From: a bacterium
Lineage (GTDB): Bacteria; Patescibacteriota; Minisyncoccia; Minisyncoccales; PWPS01
Direction: 5' to 3'
Length of the DNA stretch: 40,732 nucleotides
NCBI GenBank assembly: GCA_018400895.1
Contig: JAGYLR010000002.1
Span: 1-40,732 of the forward strand
Shown: positions 1-8,224 of the stretch, in pieces
How positions within the stretch are numbered: the stretch's first letter is position 1
Layout of the letters: each line of letters opens with the position of its first letter
Translations under genes and position numbers: made by a program
Notes under the pieces: generated by a model
What the model saw: only the letters and a program-made list of their open reading frames with translations
What the model was told of the DNA's origin: nothing
Databases searched by the model: none

Positions 1-716
1 AACTTAATTTTACTCTTTTCAAATAACTCTTCTAAGAGTATATCTTCTGCATTCATTATCTCTTCTGATGTTATGGAAGAAACTTCTTTTAGAAGACCAT
101 CTTGTGTTATAGTAAAAGACTCTCCAAAAAATCTACTATAAGCTGCTGTGCCCTGTAGTGCAGGAAGAGAAAATCTAGAAGAAGAAGATATATTGTACTC
201 TTCTCCTGCTTCTGCTGCAACTACTTCCACAGATACACATCCAGGGACAATTCTATCATCCTGATAGCTTCTTCCTGGAATAAGTATACGATCAGGAGAG
301 ATAAACAATTTACCATCTCCAGAAACAAAACGGGTTCCAGCAACAAGTGACTGTGAGGTATCGCTGTACTCTTGACAAACATTTATCAATCCTCTTGCCT
401 TTTCTTCAATTAGTGCTCTACCTTTTACAATAAACTCTCTCTGCCCTTCTATAATTTCTTCAAATACATCAACGGTAACCTCTTCATATTCTCCATCAAC
501 ATGAACAAATATTGTTTTTGAATCAGTAAACTGTTCTGTATGAGGATATATCTTAACTTCTACTCTGTAAGACCTTACATAAAGAAAACTAAAAGATAAT
601 AATACAATCATAAACAAAACAAGAACCCATTTTTTAGATTTCTTTTTTTTCTGTACTACTACCTCCTCGTCTCTTTTTTTACTAGGAGGGATTATATCTA
701 TTACTCTTTCAGACAT
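1..716 (-). CDS. Membrane-anchored baseplate J/gp47-like protein (3' end beyond window)
   Basis: The open frame starts at an ATG at 716 and runs off the left edge without a stop, so about 238 N-terminal residues are visible. A basic, Lys-rich N-terminus (KKRDEEVVVQKKKKSKK) precedes one hydrophobic segment at about residues 31-47, giving a type II or lipid-tethered topology. The exported part contains SLVAGTRF, then DGKLFISPDRILIPG, then VEVVAAEAGEEYNI and a SRFSLPAL stretch. I recognise this order from the baseplate-J-like region found in many CPR membrane proteins; the function there is unknown. It lies 35 nt downstream of alaS and is probably co-transcribed with it. Family assignment is from pattern memory only, so moderate confidence. 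Confidence 0.6.
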   Translation of the reverse strand, partial: MSERVIDIIPPSKKRDEEVVVQKKKKSKKWVLVLFMIVLLSFSFLYVRSYRVEVKIYPHTEQFTDSKTIFVHVDGEYEEVTVDVFEEIIEGQREFIVKGRALIEEKARGLINVCQEYSDTSQSLVAGTRFVSGDGKLFISPDRILIPGRSYQDDRIVPGCVSVEVVAAEAGEEYNISSSSRFSLPALQGTAAYSRFFGESFTITQDGLLKEVSSITSEEIMNAEDILLEELFEKSKIK

Positions 717-751
717 AGAAGTTATTCTACCTTATTTTTGTAAAAAATCAA

Positions 752-2515
752 TTAATAAAGTGTTGCTTTTATGCGCCTTACACCAGCAGAAGATGATTCT
801 TCTTTTAAGATTTTAAATTTCCCTAATTCTGAAGTATTACTAACATGGGGACCTCCACAAACTTCTTTAGAAAAGTTTCCAACAGAATAAACTGTAACAG
901 TATCTGGATAAACATCTTTAAAAAAAGCTAGTGCACCTAAATTTACCGCCTGTTGATAATTCATCTCCTCTTTTACTACATCAATTCCTTCATCTATATT
1001 TTGATTAACAATATTTTCTACATCTTCTATCTGTTTCTTTGTCATTTTCTCTCCATAAGAAAAATCGAAACGAAGTCTATCTTTATTTATATCAGACCCC
1101 ATCTGTCTTACTTCATCCCCTAAAACATTGCGCAATGCTTGATGTAAAAGATGAGTTGCTGTATGAAACATAACCTCTTTTCCTTCTGCTCCTTTTCTTA
1201 AACCTCCAAACTTTTCCTCTGACCCTTTTCTAGAAACTTGTTGATGTTTTTTAAATTCTTTATTAAACGCTTCTCTAATATCTTTTGTATCAGTAATTCC
1301 TATTTCTTCTAAAGACATATCAAGAGGAAATCCGTAGCTCTGATAAATAAAAAATAACTGCTTACCTAATTCATCGCTAGATGCATCTTTAGAAATTTTA
1401 TTAAGCTTTTCTATTCCCTCTCGTAAAGTTTTTTGAAAACTTTCTTCTTCTTTATTTATAATAGAAAAAATTTTGTCTTTATTTATTTCTGGGTACCATT
1501 GTGAATATTTTTTTATTATCTCCTGTAATGGATCATCAAAAGAATTAAGAAGTATTTCTTTTCTAAATCTTATTGCTCTTCTTATAATTCTTCTTAAAAT
1601 ATATCCTTCTTCTTTCTTGCCAGGAACTACTCCATCAGTAATAAGAAAAACTGCTCCACGTAGGTGATCGGCTATTATACGGAAAGCTCTTTTGTTTTCT
1701 TCATAAGAAATACTCTTCTCCATACTTTTTATAACTGGCATAAATAAATCTGTCTCATAAGCTGAATCTTTGTCTTGTAAAAGTGCCAATAATCTCTCAA
1801 ACCCTATTCCTGTATCAACATTTCTTTGTGGAAGTTTGGTAAAAGAACCATCCTCATTTTTGTTGTACTCCATAAATACCAAATTCCATAATTCAACAAA
1901 ACGCTTACACTTATCACAATTTGGTCCACAACCCATTTTACATCCGTACTTTTCTCCACGATCATAGTGTATCTCTGAACAAGGACCACAAGGACCGGTA
2001 GTTGCTGTTGGGCCCCAAAAATTATCTTCTTCTCCAAATTCACTTATCCTTTCTTGGGAAATTCCTTTTTTAAGCCATATAGACATTGACTCACTATCTG
2101 CGGGTATGTCTTTATTCCCTTTAAATACAGTAACGTAGAGCTTTTCTAGAGGCAAACCTATCTCATTTACAAAAAAATCAAGCGCAGAATCCACAGCCCC
2201 TTGTTTAAAATATCCTTCTTTATTCTCTCCAATAGACCAATTTCCAAACATTTCAAAAAAGGTATGATGAGTATCATCACCTATCTCTTCTATGTCAGCA
2301 CTACGAAAACACTTCTGAATTGATACAAGGTGTATTGACCCAAATTTCTGTTTAACATCTTTTTCTCCAGATAAAAAAGGAACAAACTGTTGCATTCCCG
2401 CTGAAGTAAGTAGAACTGTTTCATCATCAGGAATAAGTGAACTTGAGGGCACTAATTTGTGTCCTCTTTTTTCAAAAAAATATTTAAATTTTTCTTTTAA
2501 CTCTTCCGAGAGCAT
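752..2515 (-). CDS. alaS: Alanyl-tRNA synthetase, short form lacking the C-Ala domain
   Basis: Charges tRNA-Ala with alanine and edits mischarged Ser/Gly. The N-terminus (TSAGMQQFVPFLSG, then FRSADIEEIGDDTHHTFFEM, TGPCGPCSE and DTGIGFERL) is the class II catalytic core, about residues 1-240. A Cys-rich insert (GCKMGCGPNCDKC) suggests a zinc knuckle. The tRNA-recognition region follows to about 440. The editing domain has its metal motifs HTATH (H451, H455) and CGGPH (C553, H557). The protein ends 30 residues after that motif at 587 aa, whereas typical bacterial AlaRS is about 850-880 aa, so the C-terminal oligomerisation/C-Ala domain is absent. Its start overlaps the tpiA end by 19 nt. Very confident. 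Confidence 0.97.
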   Translation of the reverse strand: MLSEELKEKFKYFFEKRGHKLVPSSSLIPDDETVLLTSAGMQQFVPFLSGEKDVKQKFGSIHLVSIQKCFRSADIEEIGDDTHHTFFEMFGNWSIGENKEGYFKQGAVDSALDFFVNEIGLPLEKLYVTVFKGNKDIPADSESMSIWLKKGISQERISEFGEEDNFWGPTATTGPCGPCSEIHYDRGEKYGCKMGCGPNCDKCKRFVELWNLVFMEYNKNEDGSFTKLPQRNVDTGIGFERLLALLQDKDSAYETDLFMPVIKSMEKSISYEENKRAFRIIADHLRGAVFLITDGVVPGKKEEGYILRRIIRRAIRFRKEILLNSFDDPLQEIIKKYSQWYPEINKDKIFSIINKEEESFQKTLREGIEKLNKISKDASSDELGKQLFFIYQSYGFPLDMSLEEIGITDTKDIREAFNKEFKKHQQVSRKGSEEKFGGLRKGAEGKEVMFHTATHLLHQALRNVLGDEVRQMGSDINKDRLRFDFSYGEKMTKKQIEDVENIVNQNIDEGIDVVKEEMNYQQAVNLGALAFFKDVYPDTVTVYSVGNFSKEVCGGPHVSNTSELGKFKILKEESSSAGVRRIKATLY

Positions 2516-3189
2516 AGTGCGTTTTCTATTATCTTATTAAACTCATTTGCATCAAGTGACGCTTTACCAACTAAAACTCCATCAAAACCAGCTTGTTTTG
2601 TATAAAAAGATACATTTTCTGAGTTAACACTTCCCCCATAAAGAACTAAACTTTTTTCTAACCCTTTTTCTTTTAATATATTTTTTATCAGCTCTCTTCT
2701 TTCATTGGCTACATCAATAGAACAAGGATTACCTGTGCCTATAGCAAAAATAGGCTCATAAGCAACTACTACATCTTTATTAATACCATTAAGTGCAATT
2801 TTTAACTGTCTTTCTATTTCTTCTCCTTTATTGCTTTTATTTATTTCTCCCACACATATTATTGGAGTAAGTTTAGCATCAATTGCCATTAACGCTTTTA
2901 TGTTTATTATATCATCAGTTTCTTTCATAATAACTCTTCTCTCTGAGTGACCTACTATAACATATTTACATCCAATACTATTTAACATAAAGGCAGAAAC
3001 CTCTCCAGTTAATGATCCCTCTTTTTTATTAGAACAATTTTGCCCACCTAAAACAAAATTTTTGCCCAAATACAAAAAAGGACAAGGAGGGCAAATTACC
3101 ACTTCTTCTTTTTGCGATATAGTAGAAAAAAGCTGTTTAGCTTCTTCTACTGATAACGGATTCATTTTCCAATTGGCTACTACTAACAT
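2497..3189 (-). CDS. tpiA: Triosephosphate isomerase
   Basis: Cytosolic TIM-barrel enzyme that interconverts dihydroxyacetone phosphate and glyceraldehyde 3-phosphate in glycolysis/gluconeogenesis. Using the ATG at 3189 (230 aa), the catalytic residues are K8 in ANWKMN, H81 in VGHSERR and E145 in AYEPIFAIGTG, with the phosphate-gripping LYGGSVN near the C-terminus. An ATG 15 nt further upstream (3204) is in frame but adds only MIFII before the conserved ML-VANWKMN, so I prefer 3189. It overlaps alaS by 19 nt and is probably transcribed with it. No Shine-Dalgarno sequence is obvious upstream. At 230 aa it is slightly shorter than the usual 250. Confidence 0.96.
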   Translation of the reverse strand: MLVVANWKMNPLSVEEAKQLFSTISQKEEVVICPPCPFLYLGKNFVLGGQNCSNKKEGSLTGEVSAFMLNSIGCKYVIVGHSERRVIMKETDDIINIKALMAIDAKLTPIICVGEINKSNKGEEIERQLKIALNGINKDVVVAYEPIFAIGTGNPCSIDVANERRELIKNILKEKGLEKSLVLYGGSVNSENVSFYTKQAGFDGVLVGKASLDANEFNKIIENALCSRKS

Positions 3190-3221
3190 GATAATAAAAA
3201 TCAAAAATCAAATCTCAAAAT

Positions 3222-3258
3222 GCGACACCAACAAATCCTAAATTCTAAATCCTAAATA
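3222..3258 (+). repeat. GCGACACCAACAAAT-type intergenic repeat, copy 1
   Basis: This 37-bp stretch begins GCGACACCAACAAATCCTAA and continues with two TAAATTC/TAAATCC-like units. An inverted copy with a few substitutions lies at 36809-36846, between the glmU-like and BadF genes. No coding frame fits. It sits directly upstream of tpiA. Confidence 0.6.
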
Positions 3259-3304
3259 CTAAACAAATTATAAATATTAAATTCAAATGTTCAAAACGGA
3301 TTTC

Positions 3305-3372
3305 TGGATTCCCGCTTCCGCGGGAATGACAAGGGGGCGGGAATGACAAGGGGGCGGGAATGACAAGGGGGA
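3305..3372 (+). repeat. REP-like palindrome followed by tandem half-repeats, copy A
   Basis: TGGATTCCCGCTTCCGCGGG is followed by AATGACA, forming a hairpin ATTCCCGC/GCGGGAAT. The right half, GCGGGAATGACAAGGGG, is then repeated twice more in tandem. The same design recurs at 6871-6935 and 23091-23142. The core fits ATTCCC-N8-GGGAAT, the pattern of the dRS3 repeat described in Neisseria. The rest of the galT-tpiA gap (3205-3491) is AT-rich filler and the hairpin repeat at 3381-3442; I see no gene in it. Confidence 0.8.
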
Positions 3373-3380
3373 TAAAATCC

Positions 3381-3442
3381 CAAAGGTGACACCTCTGTCA
3401 TAAATTAAATTTAATGTCCAAGTGTTCAAGGTGCGACCTTGG
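3381..3442 (+). repeat. AAGGTG-type hairpin repeats, degenerate pair
   Basis: Two members of the AAGGTG-N-ACCTT family lie in tandem: CAAAGGTGACACCTCTG at 3381-3397, and TCAAGGTGCGACCTTGG at 3426-3442 preceded by AATGTCCAAGTG. Related, more perfect copies are at 23144-23178, 32110-32192 and 36717-36742. In the minus-strand direction they lie just after galT and could stop transcription, though no long U-tract is present. Confidence 0.6.
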
Positions 3443-3491
3443 TGAGTTTATATTCTGTCATTTGGAAATTTGGTCATTCATTGAAAATTAA

Positions 3492-4505
3492 TTATTGTTC
3501 TCTCAAATATTTTGCTGCCTCTTCTGGGCGAATAGTTGATATCTCCATTCTTGCTCCTAATTCAAATCCTGCCCAAACTGATGTTTTTGGTATTATCGTC
3601 CAGTGCCAATGATAATATCCATGATCCATTCCATCAGAAGGAGCACAGTGAAGATAAAAGTTATATGACGGATCTCCCAGTCCTTTGTAGAGTTTTGACA
3701 AAGCTACTTGAAAAGCATCACCCAAATAATCAAGATCTTCATCAGTGGCTTCTTCAAAATAAGCAAGGTGTTCTTTTGGAGAAATCACTACTTGAAAGGC
3801 AGCCTTTGATGCAAATGGACAAACAACAACAAACTTTTCATTTTCATAGACTATTCTCTCTCCTTTTTCAATTTCCCAGTGATTCATCTTACAGTAGATA
3901 CAATTTTCCTTATCTTTATGATAATCTTTAGTTTTTGATAAAGCTTTATCAAGATCAACATCTATAAGTGGTGTTGTAACTATTTGCGAATGAGGATGAG
4001 CTATTGAAGCACCAGCCTCTCTTCCATGATTGTGAAATATAGAGATATAATTCACAAATTCTTTTTGCAAAAGATCCCTATAACGCTGTCTATAAAGATA
4101 AAATACCTCCCTTACTTTATCTACTGGTAATTGACCAAGAGATTTTTCATGATCTCTAGTTATAATAACCTCATGGTACCCCACTGCATTCATTGTTTGA
4201 TATAGGCTATTTTCATACTTTCTATCTAATGTATCAGAAGGCATAAAAGCAGGATATTTATTTGGTATTGAAATTGCACTCCAAGATTCAGTTATCTCAG
4301 AAACTTGTTTCCCATCTTCAAAAATAACATTTACTTTTTCAAAATCTTTCCAATTACAAAAAGGACAATCATCTTTGTTTGATTTATTTTCTATTCTCTT
4401 TTCTTTTTTAAACTGATCTGGGCGCTTTGCTCTCCCAGAAGCAACTACCACCCAATCTCCTGAGGCAATATCGTAACGTAATTCTGATGGAAATTCTTCG
4501 CTCAT
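3492..4505 (-). CDS. galT: Galactose-1-phosphate uridylyltransferase
   Basis: HIT-superfamily enzyme that moves UMP between UDP-glucose and galactose 1-phosphate (Leloir pathway). The 337-aa protein opens with ELRYDIASGDWVVVASGRAK, typical of GalT. It carries CPFC (C47, C50) and later CIYC as candidate metal ligands, and the catalytic HPHSQ with H170 and H172 (nucleophile). The C-terminal YYHWHWTIIPK matches the second HIT-like half. Length is normal (about 330-350). galE and galK are not in the window, so it may serve nucleotide-sugar exchange rather than galactose use. It follows map by 18 nt and probably belongs to that operon. Confidence 0.95.
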   Translation of the reverse strand: MSEEFPSELRYDIASGDWVVVASGRAKRPDQFKKEKRIENKSNKDDCPFCNWKDFEKVNVIFEDGKQVSEITESWSAISIPNKYPAFMPSDTLDRKYENSLYQTMNAVGYHEVIITRDHEKSLGQLPVDKVREVFYLYRQRYRDLLQKEFVNYISIFHNHGREAGASIAHPHSQIVTTPLIDVDLDKALSKTKDYHKDKENCIYCKMNHWEIEKGERIVYENEKFVVVCPFASKAAFQVVISPKEHLAYFEEATDEDLDYLGDAFQVALSKLYKGLGDPSYNFYLHCAPSDGMDHGYYHWHWTIIPKTSVWAGFELGARMEISTIRPEEAAKYLREQ

Positions 4506-4523
4506 AGTAAAATTATATATTAT

Positions 4524-5267
4524 TTACTCTGTAATTACCACATAACCACTCTCAGTAACTGCTATAGCATGCTCAAAGTGAGCAGAAAGTGATTTATCAG
4601 CAGTTTCTATCCCAAAATTATCTTCTGAAGTTTTTATTGCTGAAGATCCTAGAGAAGCCATCGGTTCTATACATATTACCATACCAGGAACTATCTTTTC
4701 TCCTGAACGACGCTTTGCTTTATTTAAAACTTGAGGATCTTCATGAAGTTCTCTTCCTATACCATGTCCACATAAACCCTCTACAACACTCATTCCACTC
4801 TTCTCAATATATCTTGATATAGTGTTCCCTATATCTCCAATTGTATTGCCCTGTTTAGTATTTTTAATCCCTCTTTTTAATGCCTTTTTAACGGTCCTTA
4901 TAAGACGTAATGCCTCTCCATCTACTTCTCCAATAGGAACTGTGGTAGCCATATCTGTATGAAACCCTTTATATTTCATTCCTATATCTAAAGATAATAT
5001 ATCTCCATTTTTTAATTTATATCCAGAGGGAACTTGATGGACTATAACCTCATTTACAGAAGTACATAATGCAGCAGGAAATCCTCCATAACCTTTAAAA
5101 GAAGGTTTTCCCCCTCTCTCTCTTATTAGTTTTTCTGCTAAAAAATTTAAGTCCTTGGTCTCCACTCCCTGAACTGCTTTTTCTTTTACTTCTTTTAAAA
5201 TTCCTGAAAGAATACTTCCTCCCTCTTTCATTAAATTTATCTCCGAACTAGTTTTGTATGTGATCAT
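4524..5267 (-). CDS. map: Type I methionine aminopeptidase
   Basis: Removes the initiator methionine from nascent proteins at the ribosome. All five metal ligands of the pita-bread fold are present: D94 (LSLDIG), D105 (HTDMATT), H168 (GHGIGRELHEDP), E201 (CIEPMA) and E232 (HFEHAIAVTESG). The conserved H77 (VIVHQVP) is also there. The N-terminus MITYKTSSEINLMKEGG aligns with the standard MAP start, so the ATG at 5267 is right even though it lies 20 nt inside the upstream kinase gene. It keeps the classical secY-adk-map order, but with two kinase genes in between. Confidence 0.97.
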   Translation of the reverse strand: MITYKTSSEINLMKEGGSILSGILKEVKEKAVQGVETKDLNFLAEKLIRERGGKPSFKGYGGFPAALCTSVNEVIVHQVPSGYKLKNGDILSLDIGMKYKGFHTDMATTVPIGEVDGEALRLIRTVKKALKRGIKNTKQGNTIGDIGNTISRYIEKSGMSVVEGLCGHGIGRELHEDPQVLNKAKRRSGEKIVPGMVICIEPMASLGSSAIKTSEDNFGIETADKSLSAHFEHAIAVTESGYVVITE

Positions 5268-5811
5268 ATATAAGTTTCCAAACTTTTTTTACTGTTTTAT
5301 TACCATCTATTTTTATAAGAGCACCTTTTTTTTCAAAATAATCTACTACTGGCAATACTTCTAAATTAAACCATTGTAATCTATTTTCTATTTCTTCTTT
5401 TGAATCATAATCTCTCTTTCTTCTTAGCATGCGTTTATAAGATTCTTCTTCAGTTATATCTATATAAAAAACACGCCAACAATCTTTCCAATCTAACATC
5501 TCAAAAAGTTCTTCTAATAAGTGTGCCTCATATAATTTTCTTGGATTTCCGTCAAATATTAAACCTTTTTCAAGTGATTCTTTTGCTTTAATAATAAACG
5601 GTGTCCAAATAGAAACAACTATAGGTGTAGGATGAACTAACCCTTTTTCAAGAGCTTCACGTATCTTATTTCCTAAAACATCATTATCTTTTGCTTTTTC
5701 TCTAAGCATCTCCCCAGTTCTTATAACAGGAAAACCGGTCTGTTTTTCAAGAAACGATATTTGAGTACCTTTCCCAGCACAAGGACGTCCTATTACTGAT
5801 ATTATATCCAT
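5248..5811 (-). CDS. Adenylate kinase-like NMP kinase, short-lid paralogue
   Basis: P-loop kinase of the adenylate kinase family, 187 aa. The Walker A is GRPCAGKGT (residues 8-16), with C where the family usually has G. The NMP-binding loop reads FDGNPRK instead of the usual DGFPR. The lid is short (RRKRDYDSKEEIENRL), with no zinc cysteines. ATP:AMP phosphotransfer is likely, but the altered NMP loop means the substrate could differ. Its start overlaps the stop of the upstream kinase by one base (TAATG) and its end overlaps map by 20 nt, implying tight co-translation. It is one of three such paralogues in the window. Confidence 0.85.
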   Translation of the reverse strand: MDIISVIGRPCAGKGTQISFLEKQTGFPVIRTGEMLREKAKDNDVLGNKIREALEKGLVHPTPIVVSIWTPFIIKAKESLEKGLIFDGNPRKLYEAHLLEELFEMLDWKDCWRVFYIDITEEESYKRMLRRKRDYDSKEEIENRLQWFNLEVLPVVDYFEKKGALIKIDGNKTVKKVWKLIYDHIQN

Positions 5812-6509
5812 TAGAATTCTTCCATTAAATTTAAAATACGTGAGAAGACCTCGGAAACACTTCCTCTTCCATTAATTTCTTTAACTTCTATTCCACTCTT
5901 TTTTAAATAATCTACAACAGGAAGTGAAAACTCCGCAAACTCTTTTAGGCGTATCTTTATTGTCTCTGGATTATCTAACTCTCTCTTTAATAACGGTGAA
6001 CCATCTAACGGACAAATTGTTAAATTTTCTGTTTCTGGATGTGAAATTATAGAGTGTCTCATTAAACTACAAACCCTACGATTACTATTACGCTGTAAAG
6101 ATTCTTCTTCAGTAACATTTATAACACAACAAAGAACATTAGATACTCCATAAGAACTTTTAATAAAGTCCATTAAATAAGTAATCTGTTCTACCGAACG
6201 TGGATATCCGTCTATTATTACACCCTTTCCTGTATTCCTTACTTGTTCTAATTTTTCTTTAATAACTTGTGCAACAAAACCATCATCACAAAGAAGACCG
6301 TCTTTCCATCTCTCTTTTTGTTTATCTAAAGAAAACTCCTCCCCTCCTATTTCAAGTATATCTCCTTTAGAACTGTTTTTAAATTTGTCTTGTATTGCTT
6401 TACTTGCCTCAAGATGAAACATACCTGTATGAGAAGCAAGTAATGATGCCTGAGTTCCTTTACCAGAGCCAGGAGCACCAAGAATAAGTATCAGTAAATT
6501 ATTATTCAT
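5811..6509 (-). CDS. adk: Adenylate kinase
   Basis: Catalyses ATP + AMP to 2 ADP in the cytosol. The 232-aa protein has a canonical Walker A (GAPGSGKGT, residues 11-19), the NMP-loop motif DGYPRSVEQ, and a long lid containing RRVCSLMRHS and CPLDGSPL. Its cysteines hint at a degenerate zinc lid. The closing helix has NPETIKIRL in place of DDxxExxxxRL. It is the most standard of the three kinases and sits in the normal adk place after secY, so I give it the symbol. The upstream 440 bp separating it from secY is repeat-filled. Confidence 0.88.
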   Translation of the reverse strand: MNNNLLILILGAPGSGKGTQASLLASHTGMFHLEASKAIQDKFKNSSKGDILEIGGEEFSLDKQKERWKDGLLCDDGFVAQVIKEKLEQVRNTGKGVIIDGYPRSVEQITYLMDFIKSSYGVSNVLCCVINVTEEESLQRNSNRRVCSLMRHSIISHPETENLTICPLDGSPLLKRELDNPETIKIRLKEFAEFSLPVVDYLKKSGIEVKEINGRGSVSEVFSRILNLMEEF

Positions 6510-6560
6510 ACCTTTATAATAATCGCTAAAATAAATATGTCCACCCCGTTAGAAGGAATA

Positions 6561-6592
6561 CCCCATGTCCATACCCGGGTATGGACATGGGG
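6561..6592 (+). repeat. Perfect 32-bp palindrome centred on CCCGGG, copy 1
   Basis: The left arm is CCCCATGTCCATACCC and the right arm is its exact reverse complement, with no spacer. A partial copy (ATGTCCACCCCG) precedes it at about 6537-6548. Related palindromes are at 21944-21970, 22951-22976 and 32203-32230. It lies in the 440-bp space between adk and secY, which also holds iterated TGCGATG units and the REP-like element; I see no gene there. Confidence 0.85.
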
Positions 6593-6686
6593 GGTATAAA
6601 TATGTAATAGGGCAAGCCCTTTAAAAAATTGTCTATCAGTAGAGACAGACAAAATGCAAAAATAAGTTATAAAATTCAATAATTGA

Positions 6687-6765
6687 TATGCGTTATTCGG
6701 CCCCATACCATACGATACGGGGCAGGCAGCGCCACGCGTATCGTTATGCGATGTGCGATGTGCGT
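6687..6765 (+). repeat. TATGCGTTAT / GCGATGTGCGATG iterated intergenic repeat
   Basis: Contains TATGCGTTATTCG, ATACGATACGG and a short tandem of GCGATGT units. The reverse complement of 36843-36895 carries the same elements (TATGCGTTATACGTTATTCG followed by CGATGTGCGATG). The flanking sequence 6770-6840 is simple AT-rich sequence with repeated AAAATTGAAAATT. No coding capacity recognised. Confidence 0.5.
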
Positions 6766-6870
6766 TAAATTAAATTCTAAACTTCTTGAAAATTAGGAAA
6801 TTAGAAAATTCAATGAAAATTGAAAATTGAAAATTTTATATTCTGTGAATATAATTTAGTGTTGATTTTC

Positions 6871-6935
6871 TGGATTCCCGCTTTCGCGGGAATGACAAGG
6901 GGGACGGGAATGACAAGGGGGACGGGAATAACGGT
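6871..6935 (+). repeat. REP-like palindrome with tandem half-repeats, copy B
   Basis: TGGATTCCCGCTTTCGCGGG followed by AATGACAAGGGGG, then two more GACGGGAATGACAAGGGG-like units. Same architecture as 3305-3372 and 23091-23142. It ends 13 bp from the stop codon of the damaged secY (6949), on its downstream side. Confidence 0.85.
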
Positions 6936-6948
6936 GGGGAGAGGTAAT

Positions 6949-8224
6949 TTATATCGTTTCGTATTCTCTCATTTGAAGTTGAGTTTATCTGTCTCATAGT
7001 TTCTAATACAACACTAACTATTATAAGTAGAGATGTCCTCAATAAGAAAACTGAAAGTAGCTATTCCGTTTAAAATCAGCAATAATTGGAAGGAAGTACT
7101 GCAATAGTTGCTAAATAATGCTCCTAAAAAGAAGTACTCTGTTTAGTATGTAGTAAATAAAATTCAGCTGTTGATTTTCCAGGCCTTATACCAGGAACAA
7201 ACCCACCCATCTTCTGTAGGTTTCTGATACATTTTTAGGATCAAAAGTAACCGCCGTATAAAAGTATGTAAATAGACATACTAGAACAAAATACAACACT
7301 CCTTGTACCCAAGGGTTACCAAGAAATCCTGAAACTGCCTCAGCAATAATACCCTTCACTCCTTCAACTCCAACAAAAAAACTTGCAAACATGGTGAGTG
7401 TGAGAATTAGTACCAAATATTATTGGTATCACTCCTGCAGGATTAAGATTAAGGGAAGATATGTAGAAGATCCACCATAAACTTTTCTTCCTCTCCTCTT
7501 CTAGCATAAGATATTGGTATATTTCTTCTTGCTTCATTTATATAAAACCTTCACAAATTGTTATTGCTAAACCAAGTAAGAAGAACAAAATATACATGAA
7601 GTCAGAAGGATCAACTTTTATATCCCAGTGATCATCTGCAGTGCATGGCTGGAACAGAGGATATTATACCAGCAAATATCATCAAAGATACTCATTACCA
7701 CACCTTTCTCACTTATTAATTCTCTAACCACATAAGAAACACTGTTCCTGCTACCACTGTTGCTAATAGACACCAAATCATTTCAAAGCAGATAGTGGTA
7801 ATATAACCACTACTTCTTTGAAATAAAACAAGCATTTCGTAAGTTTGAAGTATTCCAAAAGGGAACTGTTAAAAGTCTTCCGTACTGATTTATCTTTTTT
7901 TCTCTCAGTTTTGCTCCCTTCCCTCTTTATACTACATTCTTTCTAGCTTTGGAAAAACCAATGTAAGAAGCTGTATCACAGAATTACAGTAATGTATGGT
8001 CCTAGTCCAAGCATCACTATAGAAAATTGATCAAGTGTTCCTCCTGTAAAAAGATTAGCAAATTGAAACATTTCAAATCTAGAGAAAAACTCTTCCATCA
8101 TCTGTGGGTCAACTCCAGGCATTGCTATATTTGCCATAATACGAAATACAGCAAAAACTCCAAGAACAAAAAGTATCTTGTTTCTTAACTCAGGTACTTG
8201 AAATATTTTAATTATTTTACCCAT
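6949..8224 (-). pseudogene. secY: SecY preprotein translocase channel, broken by many indels
   Basis: SecY forms the ten-helix protein-conducting channel of the inner membrane. The first 82 codons (8224-7979) are intact, from MGKIIKIFQVPELRNKI to LGLGPYITVIL. After that, homology continues to a normal C-terminus but hops between frames: IQLLTLVFPKLERM, INQYGRLLTVPF, GILQTYEMLVLFQRS, ELISEKG, SLMIFAGIISSVP, DPSDFMYILFFLLGLAIT, NEARRNIPISYARRGEEEK, LNPAGVIPIIFG, LTLTMFASFFVGVEG, GIRPGKSTAEF, TSLLIIVSVVLETMRQI and finally QMREYETI-stop at 6949. The total span of 1276 nt matches a full-length SecY of about 425 aa, so indels nearly cancel. At least ten frame changes are needed. It follows rplO with an 8-nt overlap in the normal spc position. 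Either a decayed copy or a stretch of poor sequence. Confidence 0.85.

Noticed and set aside
3492..4505. HIT-type hydrolase in place of GalT
   Set aside because: Two HIT-like halves, HPHSQ with a GalT-like N-terminus and 337 aa length fit GalT.
6836..7042. Minus-strand 68-codon open frame
   Set aside because: Its first third is the frameshifted SecY C-terminus (TSLLIIVSVVLETMRQI) and the rest runs into the REP-like repeat (SFPRKRES-type residues).
7170..7980. Stop-codon reassignment or programmed frameshifting as the explanation for secY
   Set aside because: UGA, UAG and UAA all end neighbouring intact genes, and the frame changes go both ways at many sites.
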